A DNA stretch of 64,000 nt, taken from contig JALJCQ010000024.1 of NCBI GenBank assembly GCA_023091665.1, positions 372,001 to 436,000 on the forward strand, read 5' to 3'. Positions 36,721 through 46,108 of the stretch are shown here, in pieces. This stretch comes from Pythium myriotylum (lineage: Eukaryota; Oomycota; Peronosporomycetes; Pythiales; Pythiaceae). The notes beneath the pieces were generated by a model, which was given only the letters and a program-made list of their open reading frames with translations, was not told the origin of the DNA and ran no database searches. Position numbers and translations under genes: made by a program. The stretch's first letter is position 1. Every line of letters begins with the position of its first letter.

Positions 36721-39700
36721 ATGCGCGCCTTCAAACGGACGGCACGCGACGCGCAAACCGACTCTGTCGGCTCGTCATCCACGGCAGCGTCCTTCGCCGC
36801 CACTGCGCCCATACCTTCGCGCGCGCCACACTCCGCCCCGCCGCCGGCCTCGCGCAACACCATGGCCACGGCGCGGTCCGAGCCCGCCGCCGCTTCCGCC
36901 GCCGCCGCCATGGCGCCCGACAACTACTTCAAGTTCACCGACAAGCACCAGCGGTACCTCGTGCGCCTCGCGCGCCGACACACGTCAGCGCTCGTCGTCG
37001 ACACTCTCTACGACACGGCCAAGTGGCAGTTCCTCACCGAGATCAAGCCCACGACGTCACTGGGCGACGGGGCGGTCGCCAAGACCGCCGGCGACGACGC
37101 CGGCTTCGCCAAGCATGTGACCCCCACGCAGCGCGGGCTCGAGGTCTACGAGTTGCGCCCGCAGGCGTTTGATCGCATCGCGTGCGTCGCGCCGCGCCTC
37201 GCCGCCGACCCCGAACAACTGGCCATGCGATCGCACACGCTTCTCGCCCGGACCCGTGTGCGCGGCCGACTCGACGAATTCATGAAGTGGATGACGTCCA
37301 AGCGCCGCGCCGTCTACCAAGGAATGATGAACACGCTCCACGAGGGCCATATGCAGCACTGCGATGTCTTCTCGGGCTTCGATGCCGAGAACCCACTGGA
37401 CTCGTCGCGCCGAGAGCTCGAGCAATACGCTCTCAAATATTTCGTCGTAGAGCCGACGTCCTCAGCCACCACACTCGAGTCGGTTCGCCAGACCACGTCA
37501 GCTGCACCTACCAGCGGAGGAAACGGCACCTCCCAGTCCGTGGTTGGAGCCACCAAACGAACACTCAACTTCCTGCGGCGTAAAGGATCCAGTGACCTGA
37601 ACGACCCCGTGCAGCAGCAGCAGCAGCAGGCCAAAGTGCGCCAACAACTCGCGCAAGCATCGAAGACTCCAGAGGAACGAATGCACTTCTGTGTTGGGGA
37701 GTACTCGACGGTGCGGGAAGGTGTTCTGCGACCAAATCGTACAGGAGACGATTTGACATTGACAGACAAACGGATCGGCCTTATTTCATACCATTCGGTA
37801 GAAGACCCTGAGCTGCTCCAGCTGTGTAACTCCGTCGCGAAGAAGACAACACCGCGGGACGTGAGTAAATGCACATCACGAACGCTCATGCAGTACTCGG
37901 GAATCATCGCGTACCCGGTCGCCTCGGAAGAGAACGATGGCGCTGATTACCTCGAAGTCATCATCAAGATCAGCTGCTTCGATGCGCGCGGCCTGTCATC
38001 CCAAAAGCGGGCAACCATGTTCAGCTTTATCGCAGGATTCCGCAACCTCGCACACACGATGCTCGTGATGCGGCTCCGAGCGTCGCCGTTCTTGACTGCC
38101 ACGCACTGGGTCGCCGACGAGCGCCGCAAGTGCTGTCTTGTGTGCCAGCAACGGTTCTCCTCTTTGCGGCGGCGCCACCATTGCCGCCTCTGCGGTGAGG
38201 TCACGTGCTCGAAGTGTTCGGCTGTGCACCACGTGCGGCTTGTGAAAGACGCCAAGGCCTCACTGCGCATCTGCTTGCTATGCGTGCAGGGTGTCGATCG
38301 TCCCCTGAGAAAAGAAGCTGCAGTTGAAGAAGATATCGCTGAGCAGCAAACGCGAGACCGAGACGCGTCCACACAATCGCAGCCGCAATCAGATGAGATG
38401 GAGGATCCATTATCGATCGACGAGATGACGACGCGTGAGACGGAGCCGAAGCATCTACTAACTTTCAGTCTGGTGACGGATCTGCAGAAACCCCAATCAC
38501 CGACATCTACAGTTACCGATTCTTCTTCTCCTGTCGATCCGCTAATGCAGAGCCATGGCCCCTCGGTCTCTGGATCATCTGAGGCAAGCTCAAATGATTC
38601 CGACTCGCACATGATGAACTTCACCAGCACGATCCGCGATTTCCACGACTCCGCCTTCAATCTCCCCATGAAAGCTCAGGCAAACAGGGCGAACATGTCT
38701 GTCTTGACCGACGCAATGACTGAACTTCATGAGTCGATGATGAGCTTTGACGACGATGACGAAGAGGAAGACGAGAGTGACATTGAGGACCGAATTAAAG
38801 AGATCGAGTTGGAGCCAGTGTCCGAAGTGGTCGCACCCAAGGCACAGCCGGTCCAACCGATTCGTTTGTACGATGAACCAGAGCGAAGCAGTCCGGTAGC
38901 GATCAATCGTACGATTCGACGGATATCCAACTTGGACGATGGAGACGACAAGGAAGATGAAGAAGACGCTCGACTGCACGCACTTGCTGCATTTGGGCTT
39001 TTAGAAGCTGATAACCTTGTTGATGGAGTGATACCCGAAGACATCGCGCTGCAGACCATCGTCAAAGATGCTGCGCAGCTCATGGACTGCGCTATCGCGG
39101 CCATCGGCTTTGTTGACGCCTCTCGTGACGTGGTTTCAGCTACCTATTCGGCCTCTCCACTGTGTCAAGTTCCACGTGGATCATTGCCAAAGCAGTACTC
39201 GCTCACGTGGGAGGTTATGAATCGTTGCCCGAGCTCAAAGTTCGTCGCTGACGACGTGAGCCATATCACAGTACTTGACACCACCAAGGATCCGACTCTC
39301 AAGCAGAATCCTTTCGTGCTGGATGCGCCATTCGTGCGTTTCATACTCGGCGTGCCAATCCGAGCTTGGACTGGCGTCGTGGTCGGTGCGATCATGATTG
39401 CCGATATCCAGCCTCGAACAGAGGTGACTCCGGACCAGATCTTGGCTCTCAAGAGCCATGCTGCTCTCGTGGAGACATGGCTCGAAAACCGACGCGAGCA
39501 AGTCGCATCACAACGACTGTCGGCTCGCGGCGTCAACCGAGCCGAAAAACTTCATGACCGCCTTGCTGAAATGCTCAACACATCGTACCAGACGACCCTC
39601 GAGTTGCAGATGCGAGGCCTCCAGATGCAGCAGCAAGCCCCGATGCAGCGGAAACCGCCTTCCACCTCGCCGCCAACGTCCTCAACTAAAAGCGCGCCGC

Positions 39701-39723
39701 CCATTCGTCATGTCCTCTACTGA
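36721..39723 (+). CDS. START-like/FYVE/GAF domain protein
   Basis: 1000 aa from ATG 36721; in-frame ATGs at 36490 and 36862 are alternatives. After a disordered Ala/Ser-rich start comes a ~350-residue region with the shape of the START-like domain common in oomycete FYVE proteins. The FYVE zinc finger follows near residues 462-520, with C-x2-C pairs and the R-R-R-H-H-C-R-L-C-G core that binds phosphatidylinositol 3-phosphate. An acidic, Ser-rich linker leads to a GAF-like domain at ~755-925 (H-A-L-A-A-F-G-L-L start, VRFILGVPI near its end). A six-glutamine run from CAG repeats lies at 37612-37629. Probably an endosomal adaptor; the GAF ligand is unknown. Confidence 0.88.
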   Translation: MRAFKRTARDAQTDSVGSSSTAASFAATAPIPSRAPHSAPPPASRNTMATARSEPAAASAAAAMAPDNYFKFTDKHQRYLVRLARRHTSALVVDTLYDTAKWQFLTEIKPTTSLGDGAVAKTAGDDAGFAKHVTPTQRGLEVYELRPQAFDRIACVAPRLAADPEQLAMRSHTLLARTRVRGRLDEFMKWMTSKRRAVYQGMMNTLHEGHMQHCDVFSGFDAENPLDSSRRELEQYALKYFVVEPTSSATTLESVRQTTSAAPTSGGNGTSQSVVGATKRTLNFLRRKGSSDLNDPVQQQQQQAKVRQQLAQASKTPEERMHFCVGEYSTVREGVLRPNRTGDDLTLTDKRIGLISYHSVEDPELLQLCNSVAKKTTPRDVSKCTSRTLMQYSGIIAYPVASEENDGADYLEVIIKISCFDARGLSSQKRATMFSFIAGFRNLAHTMLVMRLRASPFLTATHWVADERRKCCLVCQQRFSSLRRRHHCRLCGEVTCSKCSAVHHVRLVKDAKASLRICLLCVQGVDRPLRKEAAVEEDIAEQQTRDRDASTQSQPQSDEMEDPLSIDEMTTRETEPKHLLTFSLVTDLQKPQSPTSTVTDSSSPVDPLMQSHGPSVSGSSEASSNDSDSHMMNFTSTIRDFHDSAFNLPMKAQANRANMSVLTDAMTELHESMMSFDDDDEEEDESDIEDRIKEIELEPVSEVVAPKAQPVQPIRLYDEPERSSPVAINRTIRRISNLDDGDDKEDEEDARLHALAAFGLLEADNLVDGVIPEDIALQTIVKDAAQLMDCAIAAIGFVDASRDVVSATYSASPLCQVPRGSLPKQYSLTWEVMNRCPSSKFVADDVSHITVLDTTKDPTLKQNPFVLDAPFVRFILGVPIRAWTGVVVGAIMIADIQPRTEVTPDQILALKSHAALVETWLENRREQVASQRLSARGVNRAEKLHDRLAEMLNTSYQTTLELQMRGLQMQQQAPMQRKPPSTSPPTSSTKSAPPIRHVLY
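37612..37629 (+). repeat. CAG microsatellite inside the FYVE/GAF gene
   Basis: Six CAG units encode six glutamines between the N-terminal domain and the FYVE finger. The run is short but perfect, so length variation between strains is likely. Confidence 0.85.
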
Positions 39724-40044
39724 GGTACAACGAGAGCACCCCACTACAACCATAGAGATACCCCTAACATTAAATTATGATCATTTGTTTCAACTATTTC
39801 GAGTCTGGCGTGGAGTCTAAAGATCGCCAATGAGCTGACTGACTTGAAAAGCTGAGAACTGAATAATATCAGCGGTGATGGGTCAATGACACTGATCTTG
39901 AACGACACGTCTTGGGCTGTGATCATGAACCCAGAAGCGAAGGGAAATGAAATTTTGTAGACGCTACTGTATTGAGGCAGAGAATTGCGTTCTTCTCCGT
40001 TGAAGGACCCGGCACATAATTTAACTTAGAATACGATCAGTCGT
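39724..40044. other. Intergenic region between convergent genes
   Basis: 321 bp between the FYVE/GAF stop and the PH-protein stop; A/T-richer than its flanks, as expected of 3' regions. No feature recognised. Confidence 0.4.
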
Positions 40045-41034
40045 TCAGAGGTTGTTGTGGATCGCCTGGAGCCACATCTTGCACTCGTCGCTCGAGTTGG
40101 TGTACACGAAGAGCTGCTTGTGGTTGCCCAGCTGCAGCTTGAGGCCGTGTTCGTGGCCGTTCCAGGCCGTGGCCGAGATGATCTCGTGGGTTCGGTCGTC
40201 GGGACGACGATCTCGCTGGCGGCTGGTGATTGTCAGGTGGCCGTTGACGAGTGTCACATAGCGTTTCTTGAAGAAGGACCGCAAAAATGACGGGCCACAG
40301 CGTCGAATATATAGCCAGCCCTTCATATCAGACGGCCCCGTGTCTTCCTCTTCGTCGTCGCTGGATAACGTACTGCTCATTGAGCTGCTCGGCAGTGACA
40401 CGTCATAGCTGCCCGAGGCCGCTGAGCCGTAGTGGTACGAGCCCTTGAAGGACGGTACGTCGCTGACACGCGTCGGGCGGGAGATCGAGTCCGTGGTCGC
40501 CTTCTTGCCGGCTTCTTGGAGCACGCCGAGCCACTTGATGCGCGAGGCGCGGTCTCCTGCTTGAAGGTAGAGGACGCGTCCGCTGGAGCTGGTCACGCGA
40601 AGTCCGAACTGCGTGAGGTCGGTGATCTCGGCGCTGGCGACGCGGAGGCCTCCTTTCGCGGGCATTTCGAGGCATCGCGTGCCGACTTCGGTCTGCACGA
40701 CACAGGCCTGTGTGTAGTAGGTGAGCGTGGCGCCGTTGAGCAGGAAGAAGCGCTTCTTCCACGTCTTGAAGCTCGCGCCCTTTTTCCATAGCCATCCGTA
40801 GATGGTTGGGCCGCGCAGATGCATGGTCGGGAGCTTGAGCACCGAGGACATGCGCATCTCGGGGCCCGGGTACCTGCTCGCGCGGGGGAACTGGTGCATG
40901 ACGAGGTCCGAGACCTCGTCGTTGTCGTCGAAGGCGTCGTCATCGAGATAGACGCTCGGGCGCGGCACGGCGCTCTCGCTGAACGACGGGTCGCGCAGGT
41001 GCTGCTGGTAGTCGTACCCGGACGCGCGCTCCAT
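40045..41034 (-). CDS. Tandem PH-domain protein
   Basis: 329 aa, single exon, ATG at 41034. Two pleckstrin-homology domains are visible: residues ~78-180 (I-Y-G-W-L-W-K-K-G ... W-K-K-R-F-F-L-L-N) and ~237-329 (M-K-G-W-L-Y-I-R-R ... F-K-K-R-Y-V-T-L-V). Each begins with the W-L-x-K strand and ends with the conserved tryptophan helix (K-W-L-G-V-L and M-W-L-Q-A-I). An acidic Ser-rich linker separates them and an acidic 75-residue N-terminus precedes them. PH domains usually bind phosphoinositides, so a peripheral membrane role is likely. No catalytic domain. Confidence 0.9.
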   Translation of the reverse strand: MERASGYDYQQHLRDPSFSESAVPRPSVYLDDDAFDDNDEVSDLVMHQFPRASRYPGPEMRMSSVLKLPTMHLRGPTIYGWLWKKGASFKTWKKRFFLLNGATLTYYTQACVVQTEVGTRCLEMPAKGGLRVASAEITDLTQFGLRVTSSSGRVLYLQAGDRASRIKWLGVLQEAGKKATTDSISRPTRVSDVPSFKGSYHYGSAASGSYDVSLPSSSMSSTLSSDDEEEDTGPSDMKGWLYIRRCGPSFLRSFFKKRYVTLVNGHLTITSRQRDRRPDDRTHEIISATAWNGHEHGLKLQLGNHKQLFVYTNSSDECKMWLQAIHNNL

Positions 41035-42884
41035 GGGGCGGTTGATTGTCTATTGAGGGGCGAAGAGGCGAGCCCGCGGCGGCCATTTCCACGGAAATGG
41101 GCGAAAAAAAAAGGAACACCGCCGCCTCTGCGTGTCATTACCGGATCCCACAACCCTCATCGCAGACGCCAGGTCCCAGGTCCTCGCGGGGGCTTTTCGA
41201 GCCGACCAGCGACTTCCCACGGCTTGAACGCGCGGCGAGTGAAGGTGCCGGGGCCGAAACGACTCAGCAATTGTATGGGTCGGCAGAAATGCCATGTGAC
41301 GGCTTACGACCCTGCGACAGGCAGAGTCAGAGCAAATTCGGAATCCGCCTGTGACGTCAGAGACCAAACCGGGGAGCGGAACCCAAAAGAATCAGAGTTG
41401 GTGGCCATGGTCGCGTCGCGAGCGAGGCATGGGTGGAGGCGGCAGGAACGCGCCGAGGCGTTCATGCTCCCCGGTGGGTGGGTGGAGGGGGACGAGAGAC
41501 CCATTGGGGGGATACAATCCATACTCAAGTGCAACCAGCTGACAGTGTTAGTTCCGATTACTACCCAGTTGAGTGGCTGTAATAGTTGAGGGGTTTTGGC
41601 ATGGATACAACACGCTGTCCATCTCTTGCCCGCAGACTTAGAGGTGTTGATTGCGAGAAAACTGGAGCGCAGGTGCGACGGCGAAGGACGCCAACACAGA
41701 CGCAGACGGACGGCCACAAAGAGCGAAGAAAACTAGCCACTCGCTCTGCTCGCTGCTCTCGTCGAAAGCCACGAGACGCTCTTTACGCGAAGCTGCAGCT
41801 GCAGGATGCCTCGCTGGGAGTGAGCTTAACGGCCTCTACGCGATTCGACTAGGATGCTGGACCACTTGGAGATATCAAGCCCAGCGGTGAGAGGGACAAG
41901 CGAAGTTCGTTGTTTCCCGGTAGGAATGTCCAGTTCTTTGAATGGCCAGTCCAACAGCCACGATGGGTGGTGAGCCTTGCGATCCAACGTGTCAAAGGAA
42001 TCGGGGCGAGCTTGCGTGATTTGGTGGCAACTGGCGGAGGCGCCTCGCTGATTCCGTTCGACGGGCACCGAGAACGCCATGCATTCCGATCCGCATGGAC
42101 CATTCGGCGTGATGCGAAGGACGGCTGTGGGCGCGACTGATGGCAACATTGACGAGGGCCGTCGCAGACGCAATCCAGTGCATGGGGATGCAGCACTGGG
42201 ATGAACTGGCTTCGTACAAGCTTAGCTAACAATTGGCCTCCCGAACTAGCCCCATCTCGTACTAATTTGAGATGCGGATTTAAGAATGCATCCTCTGTAC
42301 ATTTGAAGTGTACAGTGAACACTCCAATTAGTACGAATTGATACTGAACGCACAGTGGATGCTCTTTTTTAGTACGAATTCTGAGTAACTTCCAAGAGGT
42401 GCTCATCGAACCACCTAGCACCTGCATCCGTGCAAACCAAGGACGCTGACGTCCGCGAGGCTCGTTGGCCACTCACTCGACTCGCAGACGCCGTGTTCCA
42501 GTGGAGACTGGTGCTTGGGCGCCGCGGGAGATGCGCCAACTTTTTTCAAACGATGATGCATTCACCTTCCGGTCTTGGAGGTACAAGACGGTGGTGGAGA
42601 GTGCCCCTCTCGACTGCTGCCACCGAATTCCACACATCTTCGATACGAACTGCATGGTCATTGAATGAAAACAGTTTCTTTTTGACAAATCGACTACTCT
42701 CAAATGCTCTCATTGGCCAATACCCCACCTTCCAGCTGTCAGTTTGCGTCAATGGCCGCTCTCTACCCGCCACCCCAAGCACCAATCCCAGCAGATCCAC
42801 TTCAGGGAGCTCCCGACCGCAGATTCTCTCACTCGCCAACGCGCGCCGCCGCCCTCAAGCCCCCTCCCCACTCCACCGCACCCA
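41035..42884. other. 1.85-kb intergenic region upstream of enolase
   Basis: No supportable gene. It contains the nested inverted repeats at 42258-42335 and a third copy of AGTACGAATT at 42371. The last 140 bp are open in the enolase frame, without a better start than ATG 42885. Confidence 0.45.
42258..42335. repeat. Nested inverted repeats
   Basis: Outer arms CGTACTAATT (42258-42267) and AATTAGTACG (42326-42335) are perfect reverse complements, 58 bp apart. Inside, CTGTACA (42295-42301) and TGTACAG (42309-42315) form a second perfect stem with a 7-base loop. AGTACGAATT recurs at 42371-42380. The structure may be a hairpin regulatory site or the core of a small non-autonomous element; no target-site duplication was identified. 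Confidence 0.6.
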
Positions 42885-44261
42885 ATGGCTCTCCTCTCTC
42901 GCGCGACCACCGCCGCTGTGCGCCAGACGCGCGGCGTGCGCCACGCCAGCACCACCATCAAGGCCATCCACGCCCGCGAGATCATCGACTCGCGCGGCAA
43001 CCCGACCGTCGAGGTCGACCTCACGCTCTCCAACTCGGAGACTGTCTACCGCGCGTCCGTGCCGTCCGGCGCGTCTACGGGCATCCACGAGGCCGTCGAG
43101 CTCCGTGACGGCGGTGCGCGCTACCTCGGCAAGGGCACGCTCAAGGCTGTCAACAACGTCAAGAGCATCATCGCGCCGAAGCTCCTGGGCCTCGACCCCA
43201 CCAAGCAGCGCGAGATCGATGAGATCATGAAGAACCTCGATGGCACCGAGAACAAGGGCAAGCTCGGCGCCAACGCGATTCTCGGCGTGTCGCTCGCCGT
43301 TGCGAAGGCCGGCGCTGCCGCCAAGGGTGTTCCGCTCTTCGCCCACTTCGCGGACCTCATCAAGAACGACAACGTCGTGCTCCCCGTGCCGTCCTTCAAC
43401 GTGATCAACGGTGGCTCGCACGCTGGCAACAAGCTTGCGTTCCAGGAGTTCATGATTCTCCCCACGGGCGCCAGCTCGTTCTCGGAGGCTATGGTCATGG
43501 GCTGCGAGGTGTACCACCACTTGAAGAGCGTCATCAAGAAGAAGTACGGCCAGGACGCGACCAACGTTGGTGACGAAGGTGGCTTCGCACCGAACATCCA
43601 GAGCAACCGCGAGGGTGTGGAACTGCTCATGACCGCCATTGAGAAGTCGGGCTATGCCGACAAGGTCAAGATCGGTATGGATGTCGCGTCGTCCGAGTTT
43701 TACACGGAGGACGGTCGCTACGACCTCGACTTCAAGTCGGATGGTGGTAAGAAGGAAATCCTGTCGGGTGAGGAACTCGCACAGCTCTACATCGATCTCG
43801 CGAACGAGTTCCCGATCGTGTCGATTGAGGATCCGTTTGACCAGGACGACTGGACCCACTACTCGGCGTTCACGAGTAAGATCGGCAAGCAGGTCCAGGT
43901 CGTCGGCGACGATTTGCTCTGCACCAACCCGAAGCGTATCGCCACCGCGCTTGACGCCAAGGCCTGTAACGCGCTGTTGCTCAAGGTGAACCAGATCGGC
44001 AGCGTGAGTGAGAGTGTTGACGCCGTCGCGCTCTCGAAGAAGAACGGCTGGGGCGTCATGACCTCGCACCGCAGCGGTGAGACCGAGGACAGCTACATCG
44101 CCGATCTTGCCGTCGGTCTCAGCACCGGCCAGATCAAGACTGGTGCGCCGTGCCGATCTGAGCGTCTGGCGAAGTACAACCAGCTTCTGCGTATCGAGGA
44201 GCAGCTCGGTAGCAAGGCTAAGTACGCCGGTGAGCAGTTCCGTACGCCGTGGAACGTCTAA
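42885..44261 (+). CDS. ENO: Enolase with a mitochondrial-type presequence
   Basis: 458 aa, single exon, ATG at 42885. From residue ~25 the protein is a complete enolase: [31 protein letters not shown], the metal ligands in [11 protein letters not shown] and D-D-L-L-C-T-N, and the signature K-V-N-Q-I-G-S. It converts 2-phosphoglycerate to phosphoenolpyruvate. The first ~24 residues ([20 protein letters not shown]) are Arg/Ala/Ser-rich without acids, an amphipathic helix of the mitochondrial-targeting type. Mitochondrial lower glycolysis is known in stramenopiles, so this fits. Strong G/C-ending codons suggest high expression. Confidence 0.97.
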   Translation: MALLSRATTAAVRQTRGVRHASTTIKAIHAREIIDSRGNPTVEVDLTLSNSETVYRASVPSGASTGIHEAVELRDGGARYLGKGTLKAVNNVKSIIAPKLLGLDPTKQREIDEIMKNLDGTENKGKLGANAILGVSLAVAKAGAAAKGVPLFAHFADLIKNDNVVLPVPSFNVINGGSHAGNKLAFQEFMILPTGASSFSEAMVMGCEVYHHLKSVIKKKYGQDATNVGDEGGFAPNIQSNREGVELLMTAIEKSGYADKVKIGMDVASSEFYTEDGRYDLDFKSDGGKKEILSGEELAQLYIDLANEFPIVSIEDPFDQDDWTHYSAFTSKIGKQVQVVGDDLLCTNPKRIATALDAKACNALLLKVNQIGSVSESVDAVALSKKNGWGVMTSHRSGETEDSYIADLAVGLSTGQIKTGAPCRSERLAKYNQLLRIEEQLGSKAKYAGEQFRTPWNV

Positions 44262-44415
44262 GCCACTTAAGCCGCAACCTTCCGCGAGAAGATCAGGAGT
44301 GAGCTCCGATTCGTAACACATATAACATCGTTTGTTCAACTACGCTCAATCATACGTAAGTCAGCTGTGGCTTCCTCCACTAAGAACTGCAACGGTCAGT
44401 CCTGACGACCATTTC

Positions 44416-45633
44416 TTACTTCTTTCTCTCAGTTGTGTTTGACCTTGCACGTCGGCGTCGGGACAGGAACCACAGGTTTTTGCGTTGTGGGTGTAGGTGT
44501 CGTGCCAGTAGGGGGAGTGGGGGAAGCGTAGTCGATGTACTGGACGATGGGGAGACGGAAGTTGAATTTGGTTCGATGGCGCCTGGCCTAGTAGCGACTG
44601 GTGAGTCGTCAGCATCATTTCCAGTTTCCGGTGTCACCGGAATCTCGCTCATTGTCACGGGGTTGTTGCCCGGTAATTGTTTGATATTGTCAATTGCTTC
44701 AATGACTTGCGGTTTGGTTGTACAGCGCACAGCAGGTGGCTTGTCGCTAAACGTCGCCTTGAGTGGTGGGCACTCTCCCGAATTGAAATAGTTCTTGTCT
44801 GAGCACTGGTCGATTGCGTCTTGCAGCACCTGGTGATCCCAACCATTGAGGAAGTCTCCGTGGAAGCTGAAACCCGTAGGGTCGCCGTTGGAGAGCACAA
44901 ATGGGTGTTTGCCATCGACCCACTCGTCGTCGTATTTGTCAACACTATAGAATGCCTCGAAGAAAATCTTGACCATCTTCTGGTAGCCCTTGGGGCAGGC
45001 GCCACCATCAAGTCCTTCCGCGTAGGCGACATGGGATTGGTGGTCAGGAGAGTCAAGATCCTTGCCGTTCCAGCACATCGGGAAGTTGACCTGGCCACGA
45101 AGACCATGCGGGCACTTGAAGTTCGGGATGCCCTGCTGCTCAGGGTGAGGATTGTTGTAGTCAAGGCAAACCCAGGTGATGGCTCGCTGCTTGATGTCGT
45201 CGTTGCCCGAACGCAACTTCGGATTGCCCGCTAGCATCTTCAGTCCCGGTGGAAACGCGATGACCTTCTCACGATTCATAGGTCGTGGCTCATAGTAGAC
45301 GATTTGATGACTTTCAACGAGACCAAAGCCCGTGCCGTTCTTGAAGCGGACGTACATCTGGGGGACCCAGTAAGCGCTTTTATCAGCTCCGATAGGACAC
45401 GATGTGCACGTCGAGTTGAGCATGGCGTCGCCGTCGGCCGTTAGGCTGAACCCATTGCCGCCACTGACAGCATGGAGGTGTCCTGAAGCTTTGCCGAAGT
45501 TGGTGATCGGGTCAGCGCGATCCACGACAAGGTTGTTGAAGCAGTCGAAGCGGAACATCGCCTCCGTCGCGGACAAGCCGACTGCGGCCATGACCGCGAT
45601 GAGCCTCGCGAGAGAGCGAGTGGAGAGAGCCAT
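44416..45633 (-). CDS. Secreted DUF1996-domain protein
   Basis: 405 aa, single exon, ATG at 45633. The first ~25 residues are a signal peptide (hydrophobic L-I-A-V-M-A-A-V-G-L-S-A before A-M-F). Mature protein begins R-F-D-C-F-N-N-L-V-V-D-R-A-D-P-I, the conserved start of DUF1996, followed by H-L-H-A-V-S-G-G and several paired cysteines. The C-terminal ~90 residues are Ser/Thr/Pro-rich and end in a basic stretch, as in cell-wall or heavily glycosylated proteins. DUF1996 occurs in fungi and oomycetes; the function is unknown to me. It is divergent from PRP38, 475 bp between starts. Confidence 0.88.
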   Translation of the reverse strand: MALSTRSLARLIAVMAAVGLSATEAMFRFDCFNNLVVDRADPITNFGKASGHLHAVSGGNGFSLTADGDAMLNSTCTSCPIGADKSAYWVPQMYVRFKNGTGFGLVESHQIVYYEPRPMNREKVIAFPPGLKMLAGNPKLRSGNDDIKQRAITWVCLDYNNPHPEQQGIPNFKCPHGLRGQVNFPMCWNGKDLDSPDHQSHVAYAEGLDGGACPKGYQKMVKIFFEAFYSVDKYDDEWVDGKHPFVLSNGDPTGFSFHGDFLNGWDHQVLQDAIDQCSDKNYFNSGECPPLKATFSDKPPAVRCTTKPQVIEAIDNIKQLPGNNPVTMSEIPVTPETGNDADDSPVATRPGAIEPNSTSVSPSSSTSTTLPPLPLLARHLHPQRKNLWFLSRRRRARSNTTERKK

Positions 45634-46061
45634 CACGTTACGGGTTACGCGAGACGACGCAGATCCTGGAATGACTGCCTTCTCCTGATGAACTCTGTTC
45701 TGGTGATGTGCCCCTTGACAGAGTGGCGAGCGCTACGACAGCGATGTTGCTGAACACGGAGACCAGGCGGCGGCGCCATGCGGACTGGACGAAGCGATTC
45801 TGGTCGCACACTCGTGACGACCACATCGAATGAACCCACGCACGAGCAGAGACGCAACCGGCAACGGAGGAGAGAGAGCGAGAACTCAGCTCATGAGATC
45901 GATCCGCGACTGCAGCTGGTGAGCTGCTGGAACAGATCGTACTTAGTAGATTCGGACATAGGCGAGAAGTAGCGTCCACCGTAGCATCTCTGCTAAGTTC
46001 GATTACTTCAAGACACAACCAAGGCAAAGACAAGACAACCAGGAGCTCCTTGGAGGCGACA

Positions 46062-46092
46062 CCTCTCCCTCTCTCTTCTCTCTCTCTCTCTT
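46062..46092 (+). repeat. CT-rich tract in the PRP38 leader
   Basis: A nearly pure pyrimidine stretch ends 17 bp before the ATG at 46109 and includes ten consecutive CT-alternating bases. Tracts like this can act as initiator or leader signals; no more can be said. Confidence 0.7.
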
Positions 46093-46108
46093 CGGCGCGT
46101 GGGGCAGC

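Noticed and set aside
42855..44339. 494-codon open frame antisense to the whole enolase gene
   Set aside because: Enolase is unmistakable on the plus strand. Its strong G/C third-position bias keeps the antisense frame free of stops; the antisense product has no recognisable domain.
46062..46092. CT tract as a splice polypyrimidine signal for an upstream exon
   Set aside because: No acceptor AG with a coding join precedes the ATG at 46109, and the PRP38 N-terminus is complete without it.
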